Below the pieces are notes generated by a model, which worked only from the letters and a program-made list of their open reading frames with translations, was not told the DNA's origin and made no database searches. DNA of 64,000 bases. It comes from Limosilactobacillus avistercoris (lineage in GTDB: Bacteria > Bacillota > Bacilli > Lactobacillales > Lactobacillaceae). A program made the translations under genes and the position numbers. Below are positions 1 to 8,714 of the stretch, one piece after another; within the stretch, counting starts at the first letter, position 1; every line of letters begins with the position of its first letter. The stretch is from contig NZ_JACSQW010000001.1 in NCBI RefSeq assembly GCF_014836425.1, forward strand, positions 62,001-126,000, in the 5' to 3' direction.

Positions 1-212
1 CTAACGAGGAGGGCGCAGATGCCTTGATGGACATCCTTGGTTCGCGGACCAAGCGGATCTTCTTGGGTCACCGGAGCCAACACAATAACATGCGTTCATT
101 AGCCCATTTGACGGTTGCGACGATGATGGAAAAACATGATTTTGGCGTTAACCATGATTTTCAACTTGTGGATGCCGAACCGGATAAACCAAGTAAGCTC
201 CTAACCTTATAG
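1..212 (+). CDS. walJ: MBL-fold metallohydrolase WalJ/YycJ, C-terminal end
   Basis: The first 212 bases are the 3' end of a gene entering from the left, open in frame from base 3 to a TAG at 210-212. The translated C-terminus (about 69 residues) contains GSRTKRIFLGHRSQHNN, which fits the last metal-ligand and substrate region of the YycJ/WalJ metallo-beta-lactamase-fold phosphodiesterases. In Firmicutes walJ is the usual neighbour of htrA at the end of the walRK-yycHI locus, and htrA starts 96 bases downstream here. The catalytic HxHxDH part lies outside the window, so the assignment depends on the C-terminal sequence and on gene order. Confidence 0.8.
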   Translation, partial: NEEGADALMDILGSRTKRIFLGHRSQHNNMRSLAHLTVATMMEKHDFGVNHDFQLVDAEPDKPSKLLTL

Positions 213-308
213 GAACGGAATCACTAAATAGCAAATAAAACTTCAAGAAAATTTCAAAGATTAGCGATATATTAAAAATGATGATTAAAAGATTGGAGGA
301 GTTACCAA

Positions 309-1556
309 ATGAGTGAACGAAACCAAAACCCACGAAATCTAAAGAATAAGTTTTGGTTGAAAGTCGCCGGAGTTGGACTTTTAGCCGGCTTAGTCGGTGG
401 AGGTCTGTCCCTTGGAATCGGCAACGTAATTGAAAACCATGTTCAAACTACAAGTACTAATGTTCCAGCAGGATCCAATAAGTCTGGTGGAACTCAAGTA
501 AATAAGAATAAGGCTAATTTAAATAATCAAGCCACAAAGGCCTATAATTCGACAAAAGATGCTGTTGTTAGTGTTATTAACAAACAGGAAGTTCAATCAT
601 CTGATCAAGGGATCATGGGCTTATTCGGTGGTCAGATTAGTGGTGACTCTTCCAATTCCGATAGTTCACAGAATTCTGGAAAACTGCAGACAGCTAGTGA
701 AGGGTCAGGAGTAATCTACAAGAAGAGTGGTCATTCTGCATACATTGTTACTAATAACCACGTTGTAAAGGGTTCAAATGCCCTCCAGGTAATATTGAGT
801 AATGGCCGAAAGGTGAATGCCAGTCTTGTTGGTTCTGATGCCGCTACCGACTTAGCAGTATTAAAGATTAATTCGGCAAATGTTAAAACCGTTGCTGAAT
901 TTGGTAATTCAAACTCAATTGCAGCTGGTCAAGATGTTTTGGCAATCGGTTCACCAATGGGGAGCGAATATGCCAACACGGTTACCAAGGGGATTATTTC
1001 TGCAAAGAGTCGGACGTTGAAGAGCGGAACGGACGGAACATTAACTTCCGTAATTCAGACTGACGCCGCAATTAACTCAGGTAACTCTGGTGGTCCATTA
1101 ATTAATATGGCTGGACAAGTAATCGGGATTAACTCAATGAAGCTGGCTGGTAGTAATGACGGTTCCTCTGTTGAGGGGATGGGCTTTGCAATTCCAAGTA
1201 ACGAAGTGGTTAAGATCATTAACCAATTAATCAAGAATGGTAAGATTTCGCGTCCATCACTTGGAATTAGCATGATTGATTTAAGTCGAGTAACAACTGA
1301 TCAACAAAAGTCAGTTTTGAAGCTTCCTTCAAGCGTCACTAAGGGTGTTGTGATTATGGATGTTCAGAGTGGTTCAACAGCACAAACAGCAGGTCTTGAA
1401 CAGTATGATGTTATTACTAAGTTTGGTAATGATAAAATTACTAATACAAGTTCATTAAAGACTGCCCTGTACAAATACAAGATTGGCGATACAGCTAAAG
1501 TAACCTACTATCGTAATGGACAACCACATACCGCAACACTGAAGTTATCAAAGTAA
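309..1556 (+). CDS. htrA: Membrane-anchored serine protease HtrA/DegP
   Basis: A 415-residue trypsin-like surface protease of the HtrA/DegP family, which degrades misfolded secreted proteins. Residues 16-40 form one N-terminal membrane anchor with a short positive cytoplasmic tail. A low-complexity Ser/Asn/Gly linker follows (about 47-125). The protease domain has a readable triad: His151 in TNNHVV, Asp181 in TDLAVLKI and Ser260 in NSGNSGGP. One PDZ domain occupies about 315-405. The length matches lactobacillar HtrA. The start is supported by GGAGGA eight bases upstream. It follows walJ as in other Lactobacillaceae and is closed by its own terminator. No CtsR or CIRCE operator was seen in the 96-base leader. 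Confidence 0.97.
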   Translation: MSERNQNPRNLKNKFWLKVAGVGLLAGLVGGGLSLGIGNVIENHVQTTSTNVPAGSNKSGGTQVNKNKANLNNQATKAYNSTKDAVVSVINKQEVQSSDQGIMGLFGGQISGDSSNSDSSQNSGKLQTASEGSGVIYKKSGHSAYIVTNNHVVKGSNALQVILSNGRKVNASLVGSDAATDLAVLKINSANVKTVAEFGNSNSIAAGQDVLAIGSPMGSEYANTVTKGIISAKSRTLKSGTDGTLTSVIQTDAAINSGNSGGPLINMAGQVIGINSMKLAGSNDGSSVEGMGFAIPSNEVVKIINQLIKNGKISRPSLGISMIDLSRVTTDQQKSVLKLPSSVTKGVVIMDVQSGSTAQTAGLEQYDVITKFGNDKITNTSSLKTALYKYKIGDTAKVTYYRNGQPHTATLKLSK

Positions 1557-1576
1557 GTAATAAAATATAGAGGGTA

Positions 1577-1620
1577 AATTGCATTACTGTATTCATTTAG
1601 GATAAGGTAATGCAATTTTT
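1577..1620 (+). terminator. Rho-independent terminator after htrA
   Basis: The arms AAATTGCATTAC (1577-1588) and GTAATGCAATTT (1607-1618) are perfect complements around an 18-base loop and run into a T tract. It lies 20 bases after the htrA stop. Confidence 0.85.
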
Positions 1621-1663
1621 GCTTTATAATGAAAATACTACCAAGAATGAGGAGAACTTAATT

Positions 1664-2161
1664 ATGAATAATCCTAAGTTTAAATACCCAGACACGAAGG
1701 CCTATAATTTTGTAGTAGATCGGCTTAAAAAACGTGGAGTGACGCAGAAAGACTTAGCACAAATTGCTTATGAAACCCAGCATCAATACGAATCCCAAGT
1801 CACACTAAAAGAATGTGAAGAGGCTGTTGTTGACGTTATGCATAAACGCGAATTAATGAATAATGCGATGGTAATGTTAGAGCTTGATCGGCTGACAGAA
1901 GAAGGGAAAGTAGATGAACCATTAGCTTCGATCATTAAAAATGATGCTGGGGTATTTGGTGTTGATGAGACAATTGCTCTTCAGATTGCGACAATTTACG
2001 GAACGATCGGGACAACTAATTTCGGTTATTTCGATCGGGTAAAGTCAGGAATTATGAAGAAGTTTGATACGTCTGATCTTCATGTAAATACCTTTATAGA
2101 TGATCTCCTTTCAGCGATTGTGGCCGCAGTTTGTGGAAAGATTGCTCATAAGTATGCCTGA
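1664..2161 (+). CDS. Phosphatidylglycerophosphatase A-family protein (YutG/PgpA-like)
   Basis: A 165-residue all-helical protein resembling the PgpA/YutG family, which dephosphorylates phosphatidylglycerophosphate in phospholipid synthesis. Recognisable parts are a helical N-terminus (VVDRLKKRGVTQKDLAQIAY), the ATIYGTIGTTNFGYFDR segment and a small hydrophobic C-terminus (LLSAIVAAVCGKIAHK). The open frame extends upstream to 1610, but that stretch lies inside the htrA terminator. The ATG at 1664 has an AGGAG about ten bases upstream and starts MNNPKFKYPDT, so it is the chosen start. A terminator-like hairpin follows. The family call is good. Whether it acts on phosphatidylglycerophosphate in this organism is inferred. 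Confidence 0.8.
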   Translation: MNNPKFKYPDTKAYNFVVDRLKKRGVTQKDLAQIAYETQHQYESQVTLKECEEAVVDVMHKRELMNNAMVMLELDRLTEEGKVDEPLASIIKNDAGVFGVDETIALQIATIYGTIGTTNFGYFDRVKSGIMKKFDTSDLHVNTFIDDLLSAIVAAVCGKIAHKYA

Positions 2162-2216
2162 TTTATAGAAAAAAACGAATGATTGAACGTTTAGACTATA
2201 TGATTATTCAGCTAAC

Positions 2217-2256
2217 CACGGATTGTGATTAAGGAACCACGATCCGTGTTATTTTT
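2217..2256 (+). terminator. Terminator-like hairpin after the PgpA-like gene
   Basis: CACGGATTGTG (2217-2227) and CACGATCCGTG (2238-2248) form a stem with one G-T pair and a ten-base loop, followed by TTATTTTT. Confidence 0.7.
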
Positions 2257-2367
2257 AGCTATAAATTGCCTGTTAATTTACCTGTGGAAAAGTCGGTGGA
2301 AAAATGAGTTAAAATATTTTACTATTGTAGATATGTCATAATAACAGTAATCCAAGGTGTGTAAAAC

Positions 2368-2615
2368 TTATCCACAGGCGGGCGCGTGATATGTGGATAA
2401 GTGGAAATAATAAATTCTTAGTGGCTGTAATCATTGATATACCAATAATTACAAAGCGGCTTAGCGAACGGTTGTTTTTGTTGATAACTGTGGATAAGTA
2501 AAATTTAAGAAAGCGATTTCATTAAGAATTTACTGCCGAACATTCGGAATATAATGGAAATATATTGTTATCCTGTGGATAACTCTGTGGATAAGATGTT
2601 GAAAGTGGTGGATAA
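2368..2615. promoter_or_regulatory. Cluster of DnaA boxes upstream of rlmH
   Basis: The 455-base gap before rlmH contains five perfect matches to the DnaA box TTATCCACA: forward at 2368-2376, and as TGTGGATAA at 2392-2400, 2489-2497, 2574-2582 and 2586-2594. There is a one-mismatch copy at 2607-2615 (GGTGGATAA) and a weaker TGTGGAAAA at 2283-2291. Four of the five perfect boxes share one orientation. The sequence between 2300 and 2340 is AT-rich. dnaA and dnaN are not in the window, so this is not the canonical dnaA-linked origin by position. It may be an origin-proximal DnaA-binding or titration cluster, or a regulatory region for rlmH. The boxes are seen directly; the role is inferred. Confidence 0.75.
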
Positions 2616-2616
2616 A

Positions 2617-3096
2617 TTGAATATTAAAATTATTGGTGTTGGAAAATTAAAAGAAAAGTATTTTAAAGCAGGAATTGCGGAATATTCAAAACGGCTTGGT
2701 CGGTTTTGTAAATTTCAAATTGTAGAGGTACCGGACGAAAAAGCACCGGAATCACTAAGTCAAGCTGAGATGGACGAAGTAATGGCAAAAGAGGGACAGC
2801 GGATCCTTGAAAAGATTAAGGATAAAGAATATGTTTATGCCCTTGCGATCAAAGGAAAGGAACGGACCTCTGAAGAGTTTGCAAAGGAAATTAACCAATT
2901 AACAACGTATGGCCATAGTGATATTACCTTTGTAATCGGAGGTTCACTCGGTCTTAGTCCAGAAGTCTTAAAAAGAGCAAATACTCAAATTTCATTTGGC
3001 CGCTTTACTTTGCCCCACCAACTAATGCGACTAGTGTTGACGGAACAAATTTACCGAGCATTCACGATTATTAATGGCCTGCCATATCATAAGTAA
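2617..3096 (+). CDS. rlmH: 23S rRNA (pseudouridine1915-N3)-methyltransferase RlmH
   Basis: A SPOUT-class methyltransferase that methylates pseudouridine 1915 in helix 69 of 23S rRNA, acting on assembled 70S ribosomes. The protein starts [15 protein letters not shown] and has the family C-terminal knot: [13 protein letters not shown] for SAM binding and [17 protein letters not shown] near the C-terminus, ending in YHK. Starting at TTG 2617 gives 159 residues, the usual size. The open frame runs back to 2554, but that part would translate the DnaA boxes and has no family similarity. A weak GGTGG lies just upstream of the TTG. RlmH closes the walRK-htrA neighbourhood in many Firmicutes. Confidence 0.95.
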   Translation: MNIKIIGVGKLKEKYFKAGIAEYSKRLGRFCKFQIVEVPDEKAPESLSQAEMDEVMAKEGQRILEKIKDKEYVYALAIKGKERTSEEFAKEINQLTTYGHSDITFVIGGSLGLSPEVLKRANTQISFGRFTLPHQLMRLVLTEQIYRAFTIINGLPYHK

Positions 3097-3101
3097 TAGA
3101 G

Positions 3102-3142
3102 AAGTTCACAAATGGTTCGACTTTCATTTGTGAACTTTTTTT
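3102..3142 (+). terminator. Rho-independent terminator after rlmH
   Basis: AAGTTCACAAATG (3102-3114) pairs with CATTTGTGAACTT (3125-3137), followed by a run of T. Confidence 0.9.
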
Positions 3143-4896
3143 GTTTAAACACTTAAGAAAAAATATGATTCACCTTAATAATATTTTCCTCTTGATCGAG
3201 ATATAGTATGATTATGTTACGAAAAGATTACAAACGTATTACGAAAAGTTATCTAAATGCGTATAAGGATGGGTTTACCCCCCTATGAATGTTGCGGATA
3301 GATAAGAAGTAACTTTGTAATAATGCTACTTTTTATTACAAACTCACAGGAGGATTAACACATGTTATCTAAGAAAAACGTTCAAATGATGAATCGCAAG
3401 GGCCAACCACAAAAGCAACGATTTGGCCTGCGAAAATTAACGATCGGAGTAGCATCCATATTATTAGGATTAACATTCCTTGGTGCGAGTAGTGCTTCAG
3501 CCGATGAAGCAATTAACCAAGAACAACAAGTAACACAAACTGAATTAACAACACCACAACCAGTAGAAGTGGTAGAAAGTGAGTCTGCGAGGCAACCGAA
3601 CAGTAATGAGGTAGCCAGTAGTAGCTCAGCAGAAGCGATACCAGTTTCGAGCTAAGCTACTTCGCAAGTGGTGGCAGATTCAGCAGCTGCAGTACAAACT
3701 CCGGTGGCATCTGCCGCACAACCAGAAGTAAGTACTGCTCCAGAACAGGTGGATCAAGTTGGCTCAGGGAATATTACTAGTGACCAGGCCCCTTCCTCAG
3801 AAGTAGGTCAGGAAAAGGAAGCCGTGGAAATAAAATTCCAAGATCGGGATAATTATAATCTTGTAATTCACACTGTTCACCTTAACGGTAAGAAGCCAGG
3901 TGATAAGGTAACACTAGCTGAAATTGTTAGTCTTTTACCTGCGGGATTAGAGTAGCGGTCAACCTAACGAATTTGTAGTAACAGGCGACCCTAACCAGAG
4001 TATTGATATTCATGTTCGTCACCTTGTTGAAGAGTATGAGGAAACTAAGCAGGTTGAACAAATTATCTACGGTCAATACGGAACAAGGAGGGAAGAATTA
4101 GACCGTCAGATAGTAACCTTTACAAGAAAGATAAGGTACGACAAGTACACAAAGGAAGAAGAAATTATTCAGGATTGGCAACCAAGTTTAACTTTCAAGG
4201 ACTATGTTGTTGAACCGAAGGATGGTTACTCCGCCAAAGATAAAGTAATTACGGGGGCAACTGTAAATAGTAACTCACCAACAGTAGAAGTTGTTGTGCA
4301 AATGAAGAAGAATGATGTCAGAACTGAAAGTAAGACGATTACACGAACAATTCGATTATACTTACCGAATGGAACAACTAGAGATATCGTTCAGACAGTT
4401 ACCTTCACCCGTGAAGTTATTATTGACCCGTGGACACAAGAAGAAACAAAGGGCCAATGGGTAACTGAAAAGGATACTTTTGATGGTTACAAAGCTGAAG
4501 AAGTTGACGGAGTAGTGCCAGACCGGCTGGAAATAGGGCAAGTTACGGCAAACCCAGAAACTGAGAGTTGGGTTGAAGAAGTTCGTTACTCACAAGATGA
4601 AGTAATGATTGAAGAAAAGAAGGTAACTCGGACAATTAAATTAATCAAGCTAAATGGTGAGATTGAACTGATTCCACAAACGGCTATCTTTACCCGTCAG
4701 ATAATTAAGAAGGCTAATGGGCAAATTATTTACGGTGCTTGGGGTCATGAAAATGGATTTGCCCTTGATGATTACTACCCACCAGTAATTGACGGTAAAA
4801 AAAAGAATAGATAAAGATAAATGGTACATTCCTCGGGTAGTGGTTCATCACCATACTGAAGACTTTGAAGTTGAAGTGCGGTACGAGGCGGATTAC

Positions 4897-5472
4897 AAGA
4901 CTGAAATTGAAGACAAGGTTGTTAACCGGGTAATCAACCTTCACTATCCGGATGGCACTAAGAAGACGGTTACTCAGACTGTTAAGTTGACTCGGGAAGT
5001 AAAGACGAATTTACAAACGGGTGAAAAACAATATGGTGACTGGACAACCGGGCAATTTGAAGAATTCGTGGTTCCTACCCTTGATGGTCACGTTTCAGAT
5101 GTTGACAAGATTGGTTCAATGGAAGTAGATGGAAACACAAAGGACCAAAAATTTGACGTTAACTATGCTGCTTACAAGGTAGACACTGAGACGAAGACAG
5201 TTAACCGGGTGATTACGATAACAATGCCTGATGGCAGTAAAAAGACGGTTAACCAGGTTGTAACTTTTGTTAAGGAAGTTACCAGAAACCCATTTGATGG
5301 AAGTACTATTAAGGAAACTGACTGGAAGGTTGATGGTAACGCTAGTTAGGAAGAATATACTGCCGAAAAGATTGATGGCTACACAGCAAACATTAACCAA
5401 GTGGCTGCAGTAACTCCAGATGTAAATGCAGAAGACCAAAAAGTTGAGATCAGCTACCTTGAAAATAAGGTA
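4897..5472 (+). repeat. Mub-like repeat pair, copy 1 (repeats 4-5)
   Basis: Two consecutive repeats of about 95 codons that match the pair at 5755-6324 along their length. Diagnostic shared stretches are AACGGGTGAAAAACAATATG-like text coding LQTGEKQYGDWT, and FVVPTLDGHVS followed by the TVNRVI repeat. The two pairs appear to derive from duplication of a two-repeat unit, with a single more divergent repeat between them. Confidence 0.8.
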
Positions 5473-5754
5473 GAGACTAGTGAAAAGACAGTTAACCGGG
5501 TGATCAAGTACATCTTACCGGATGGTTCAACAAAGGAAGAACTACAAAAGGTTACTTTCACATACGAAAAGATCATTAACCTATGGACTGGCGAAGTGAT
5601 TTCTGAGGGCTAGCGTGAAGGTGAAAAGTCATTCGCAGAAGTTACGGTTCCGGAAATTAACGGTAAGAAACCAAGCATAAGCTTAGTACCGGAATTAACA
5701 GTAACTCCAGAAGCTGAAGATTCAGTAGTTGAAGTACGTTACGAGGCGGACTCT

Positions 5755-6324
5755 AAGACTGAAATCGAGGAGAAGGTTATTAACCGGGTAATTTATCTTC
5801 ACCATCCAGATGGAACTATCGAAAAAGTTAATCACGCAGTTACATTAACTCGAGAAGTAAAAACGAATTTGCAGACTGGTGAAAAACAATATGGTGACTG
5901 GACACGGGCATTCTTTGAAGAGTTTGTTGTCCCAACATATGATGGTCATGTTTCAAATATCGACAAGATTGAACAATCAGAAGTGACAAGTGAATCTAAA
6001 GATCAAGAACATCATGTTACTTATCATGCTCACCAAGTGGATGCTGAAACAAAGACAGTTAACCGGATAATTAAGGTTGCAATGCTAGATGGTTCTCTGA
6101 AGACCATTACTCAGACAGTAACGTTTGTAAAACATGTTACTAAGCACCCGCTCAATGGAACAATTATTAGTGAAATTGAATGGGTTGTTGATGGAAATGG
6201 AATTTGGGATGAATTTATTCCAGAAAAGGTTGATGGTTACACAGCATCAATTGACAAGGTTGCTGCAGAAACTCCGAGTGTTGATACTAAGGATGTCGTG
6301 GTAGAAATTAGCTACACGAAAGAT
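5755..6324 (+). repeat. Mub-like repeat pair, copy 2 (repeats 7-8)
   Basis: Second copy of the two-repeat unit described at 4897-5472. It is useful as a reference for the damaged copy: where copy 1 has the stop at 5347, copy 2 reads GIWDEF, so the lost codon was almost certainly TGG (Trp). Confidence 0.8.
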
Positions 6325-6751
6325 GACAAGCCGGTAACTCCGGATAAACCAGTGGATCCAGGTAAGCCAGAAGATCCGAACAAGCCGGTGAACCCGGATA
6401 AGCCAGGAGATTCAGGCGAAACAGAAGGTCCAGGTACTTCAGAAGATCCAGGTAATCAAAACCAACCGGAAGGCCCAGCTCAAGACAACCTTGGTAATTC
6501 ATCCACAGAAAACACTTCAGATACAGGTGCTTCACAAGGTGATATTCAGATAACTTCCCTAGCATCAAAAGGGCAAGCTGATAAAGAAAAGGGGGACGAA
6601 ACTAAGAAGACAACTCAAGATAATCAACAGTTACCACAAACTGGTGAAAAGCAACTCTAGTGAGACTGCTTCACTGGAGCTGCTTTCTTTGTTTTTAGTG
6701 CAAAATCTGGTTATGATTAAATTGAAATAATTTAAACTGGGAGTGATATTA

Positions 6752-7297
6752 ATGAAAAAAGTCGGAATAGTTATTGGAAGTACCCGTCCAGGTCGTCGGA
6801 GTAAGCAAGTAGCCGATTGGTTGCAAAAACAGTTGTCAGAAAGTACCAAGATTGAATTTAATGAAATCGACTTAAAGGCCCTCGATTTACCATTTCTTGA
6901 TGAAAGTAAGATCCCAGCACTTGGTCAATATGATCATAGCTATACCCGTGAATGGAGTAAGCTAATTTCAAGTTATGATGGACTAATCTTCGTCTTCCCA
7001 CAATATAATTGGGGTTATCCTGCAGTTCTTAAGAACGCTTTGGATTACTTGGCAAACGAGTGGAAGGATAAACTAGTAAGCTTAGTAACGTTTGGTGCTC
7101 ATGGCGGAGCACAGGCACAGATTGCGATGCGTTTAGTAATTACCGGGTTTCACATGAAACAAATGGCAATCAATCCTCAATTAAAGATTAGTCCAACCGA
7201 TTCAGTGGCAGAGGTTGACCGGATCCTCCATACCTATGATCCGATTGCGCAACTTTTACGGGCTGAATTTGAAAAAGACTTAACAAAGAAGAGCTAA
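6752..7297 (+). CDS. NADPH-dependent FMN reductase family protein
   Basis: A 181-residue flavodoxin-like protein of the FMN_red family, which binds FMN and uses NAD(P)H to reduce flavins, quinones or azo compounds. The phosphate-binding loop is GSTRPGRRS at residues 8-16, and the hallmark PQYNWGYPAVLKNALDYL lies at about 83-100. The frame could begin at GTG 6743, but ATG 6752 starts directly before KKVGIVIGSTR and is preferred. It is a single gene between the decayed adhesin and the alcohol dehydrogenase. It is related in fold to the two reductases at 57-59 kb but belongs to another subgroup. The natural substrate cannot be told from sequence. Confidence 0.9.
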   Translation: MKKVGIVIGSTRPGRRSKQVADWLQKQLSESTKIEFNEIDLKALDLPFLDESKIPALGQYDHSYTREWSKLISSYDGLIFVFPQYNWGYPAVLKNALDYLANEWKDKLVSLVTFGAHGGAQAQIAMRLVITGFHMKQMAINPQLKISPTDSVAEVDRILHTYDPIAQLLRAEFEKDLTKKS

Positions 7298-7441
7298 GCA
7301 ATTAACTTAAAAAATCTTATAATGAAACAAATGAGTAAATATGTCTATATTCTAATTATTATTAGCTAATTGTAATTTGCAATGGCCTTCACAATGGTTC
7401 ATAATGAAATCGTATTCAATTGATCTGAGGAGGTTATTGTA

Positions 7442-8614
7442 ATGAATAGACAATTTGACTTTCTGATGCCTAGTGTAAACTTCTTTGGCCCAGGAGTAAT
7501 TGAAAAGATTGGTGACCGTGCTAAGATGCTTGGTATGCATAAGGTATTGGTTGTTACCCAAGATAACTTGTCTGCCATTGATAACGGTCCAGTTAAGCAA
7601 ACTCTTGCATCACTGGAAAAGGCTGGTGTTGACTATGCTGTCTTCACTGGTGTAGAACCTAACCCAAAGATTCGGAACATCAAGGCTGGTAAGAAGATGT
7701 ACGAAGATGAAGGTTGTGATTCAATCATCACTGTTGGTGGTGGATCAGCTCATGACTGTGGTAAGGGAATCGGAATTATTTTGACTAACGGTGATGATAT
7801 TACTAAGTTAGCCGGAATTGAAACTTTGAAGAACCCACTACCACCACTAATGGCTGTAAACACAACTGCTGGTACTGGTTCAGAATTAACTCGTCACGCT
7901 GTTATTACTAACGAAAAGGATCACCTGAAGTTCGTTGTTGTTTCATGGCGTAATATTCCATTGGTATCATTCAATGACCCAATGTTAATGTTAGATGTTC
8001 CTCAGTCAGTTACTGCAGCTACTGGTTGTGACGCCTTTGTTCAAGCAATTGAACCATACGTTTCAGTTGATCACAACCCAATCACTGATAGTCAATGTAA
8101 GGAAGCTATTCAATTAATCCAAACTGCATTGCCTGAAGCTGTTGCTAATGGTCATAATATTGAAGCCCGGACAAAGATGGTTGAAGCAGAAATGCTTGCC
8201 GGAATGGCCTTCAATAACGCTAACTTAGGTTATGTTCACGCAATGGCTCACCAACTTGGTGGTCAATATGATGCTCCACACGGTGTATGTTGTGCCTTAT
8301 TGCTTACTACCGTTGAAGAGTACAACATCATTGCTTGTCCAGAACGGTTTGCAGAATTGGCTGAAATCATGGGCTATGACACTACTGGTTTAACTACTAT
8401 GCAAGCTGCTCAAAAGTCAATTGATGGAATGAGAGAAATGTGCAAGGCTGTTGGTATCCCATCATCAATCAAGGAAATTGGCGCAAAGCCAGAAGACTTC
8501 CCATTGATGGCTGAAAATGCTTTAAAGGATGGTAACGCATTCTCTAACCCACGGAAGGGTACTAAGCAAGAAATCATTGACCTCTATCAAAAGGCTTACG
8601 ACGGTATCTACTAA
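7442..8614 (+). CDS. dhaT: Iron-containing alcohol dehydrogenase, 1,3-propanediol dehydrogenase type
   Basis: A 390-residue group III (iron-dependent) alcohol dehydrogenase. It has the NAD-binding GGGSAHDCGKG, the TTAGTGSELTRHAVI segment and the metal-binding region with Asp in GCDAFVQAIEPY and His residues in HAMAHQLGGQYDAPHG. It closely resembles from memory the L. reuteri enzyme that reduces 3-hydroxypropionaldehyde to 1,3-propanediol, which re-oxidises NADH during heterofermentative growth with glycerol. The codons are of the highly expressed type. ATG 7442 is preceded by GAGGAGG. It is monocistronic with a strong terminator. Lactaldehyde or another short aldehyde is a possible alternative substrate, and no glycerol dehydratase lies in the window. 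Confidence 0.88.
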   Translation: MNRQFDFLMPSVNFFGPGVIEKIGDRAKMLGMHKVLVVTQDNLSAIDNGPVKQTLASLEKAGVDYAVFTGVEPNPKIRNIKAGKKMYEDEGCDSIITVGGGSAHDCGKGIGIILTNGDDITKLAGIETLKNPLPPLMAVNTTAGTGSELTRHAVITNEKDHLKFVVVSWRNIPLVSFNDPMLMLDVPQSVTAATGCDAFVQAIEPYVSVDHNPITDSQCKEAIQLIQTALPEAVANGHNIEARTKMVEAEMLAGMAFNNANLGYVHAMAHQLGGQYDAPHGVCCALLLTTVEEYNIIACPERFAELAEIMGYDTTGLTTMQAAQKSIDGMREMCKAVGIPSSIKEIGAKPEDFPLMAENALKDGNAFSNPRKGTKQEIIDLYQKAYDGIY

Positions 8615-8659
8615 TAAGTTAGAATAAGATCAATCTAAAAACTTAAACAAGTCCTAATG

Positions 8660-8696
8660 AAAAGGACCAGTGAAAAACATTTTCACTGGTCCTTTT
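8660..8696. terminator. Bidirectional terminator between dhaT and the DUF4097 gene
   Basis: A perfect 17-bp stem (AAAAGGACCAGTGAAAA / TTTTCACTGGTCCTTTT) with a three-base loop, A-rich on the left and T-rich on the right, so it can serve both converging transcripts. Confidence 0.92.
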
Positions 8697-8714
8697 CGAA
8701 TTTAAGTAGCCTAG

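Larger units (their letters stand above)
3362..6660 (+). pseudogene. Decayed YSIRK/LPxTG Mub-like surface adhesin
   Basis: The gene would encode a large sortase-anchored protein. It begins at ATG 3362 with a good AGGAGG, has a YSIRK-type signal (FGLRKLTIGVASILLG) with likely cleavage after ASA, a Ser/Glu-rich region, then eight repeats of about 95 residues of the Mub/MucBP kind (pattern TVNRVI-PDG-VTFTREV). A Pro/Lys/Asp-rich wall-spanning part (6325-6470) and an LPQTGE motif end it. The frame is broken by in-frame stops at 3653-3655, 5347-5349 and 5611-5613. There is a frame change near 3950 and another at a run of eight A at 4797-4804, where seven A would restore the frame. After LPQTGEKQL the frame stops at 6658. 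The remnants of the membrane anchor (ETASL, GAAFF) lie in shifted frames up to about 6717. Mucus or host binding is the family role; this copy cannot make the full protein without several repairs. Confidence 0.92.

Noticed and set aside
1610-1663. Earlier start of the PgpA-like gene
   Set aside because: It lies in the 3' arm of the htrA terminator, and the ATG at 1664 has a proper ribosome binding site.
2283-2615. Canonical chromosomal origin
   Set aside because: dnaA and dnaN are absent and no clear unwinding element with DnaA-trios was identified; reported as a DnaA-box cluster only.
2554-2616. Longer rlmH start at ATG 2554
   Set aside because: The extra 21 codons translate two perfect DnaA boxes and have no similarity to RlmH; TTG 2617 gives the standard 159 residues.
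3951-6324. CRISPR-like or tandem DNA repeat array
   Set aside because: The periodicity of about 285 bases is coding and divergent, and represents protein repeats of a Mub-like adhesin.
6308-6568. 86-codon minus-strand frame rich in Leu/Pro
   Set aside because: It is the complement of the Pro/Asp/Lys-rich wall region of the adhesin and has no start context.
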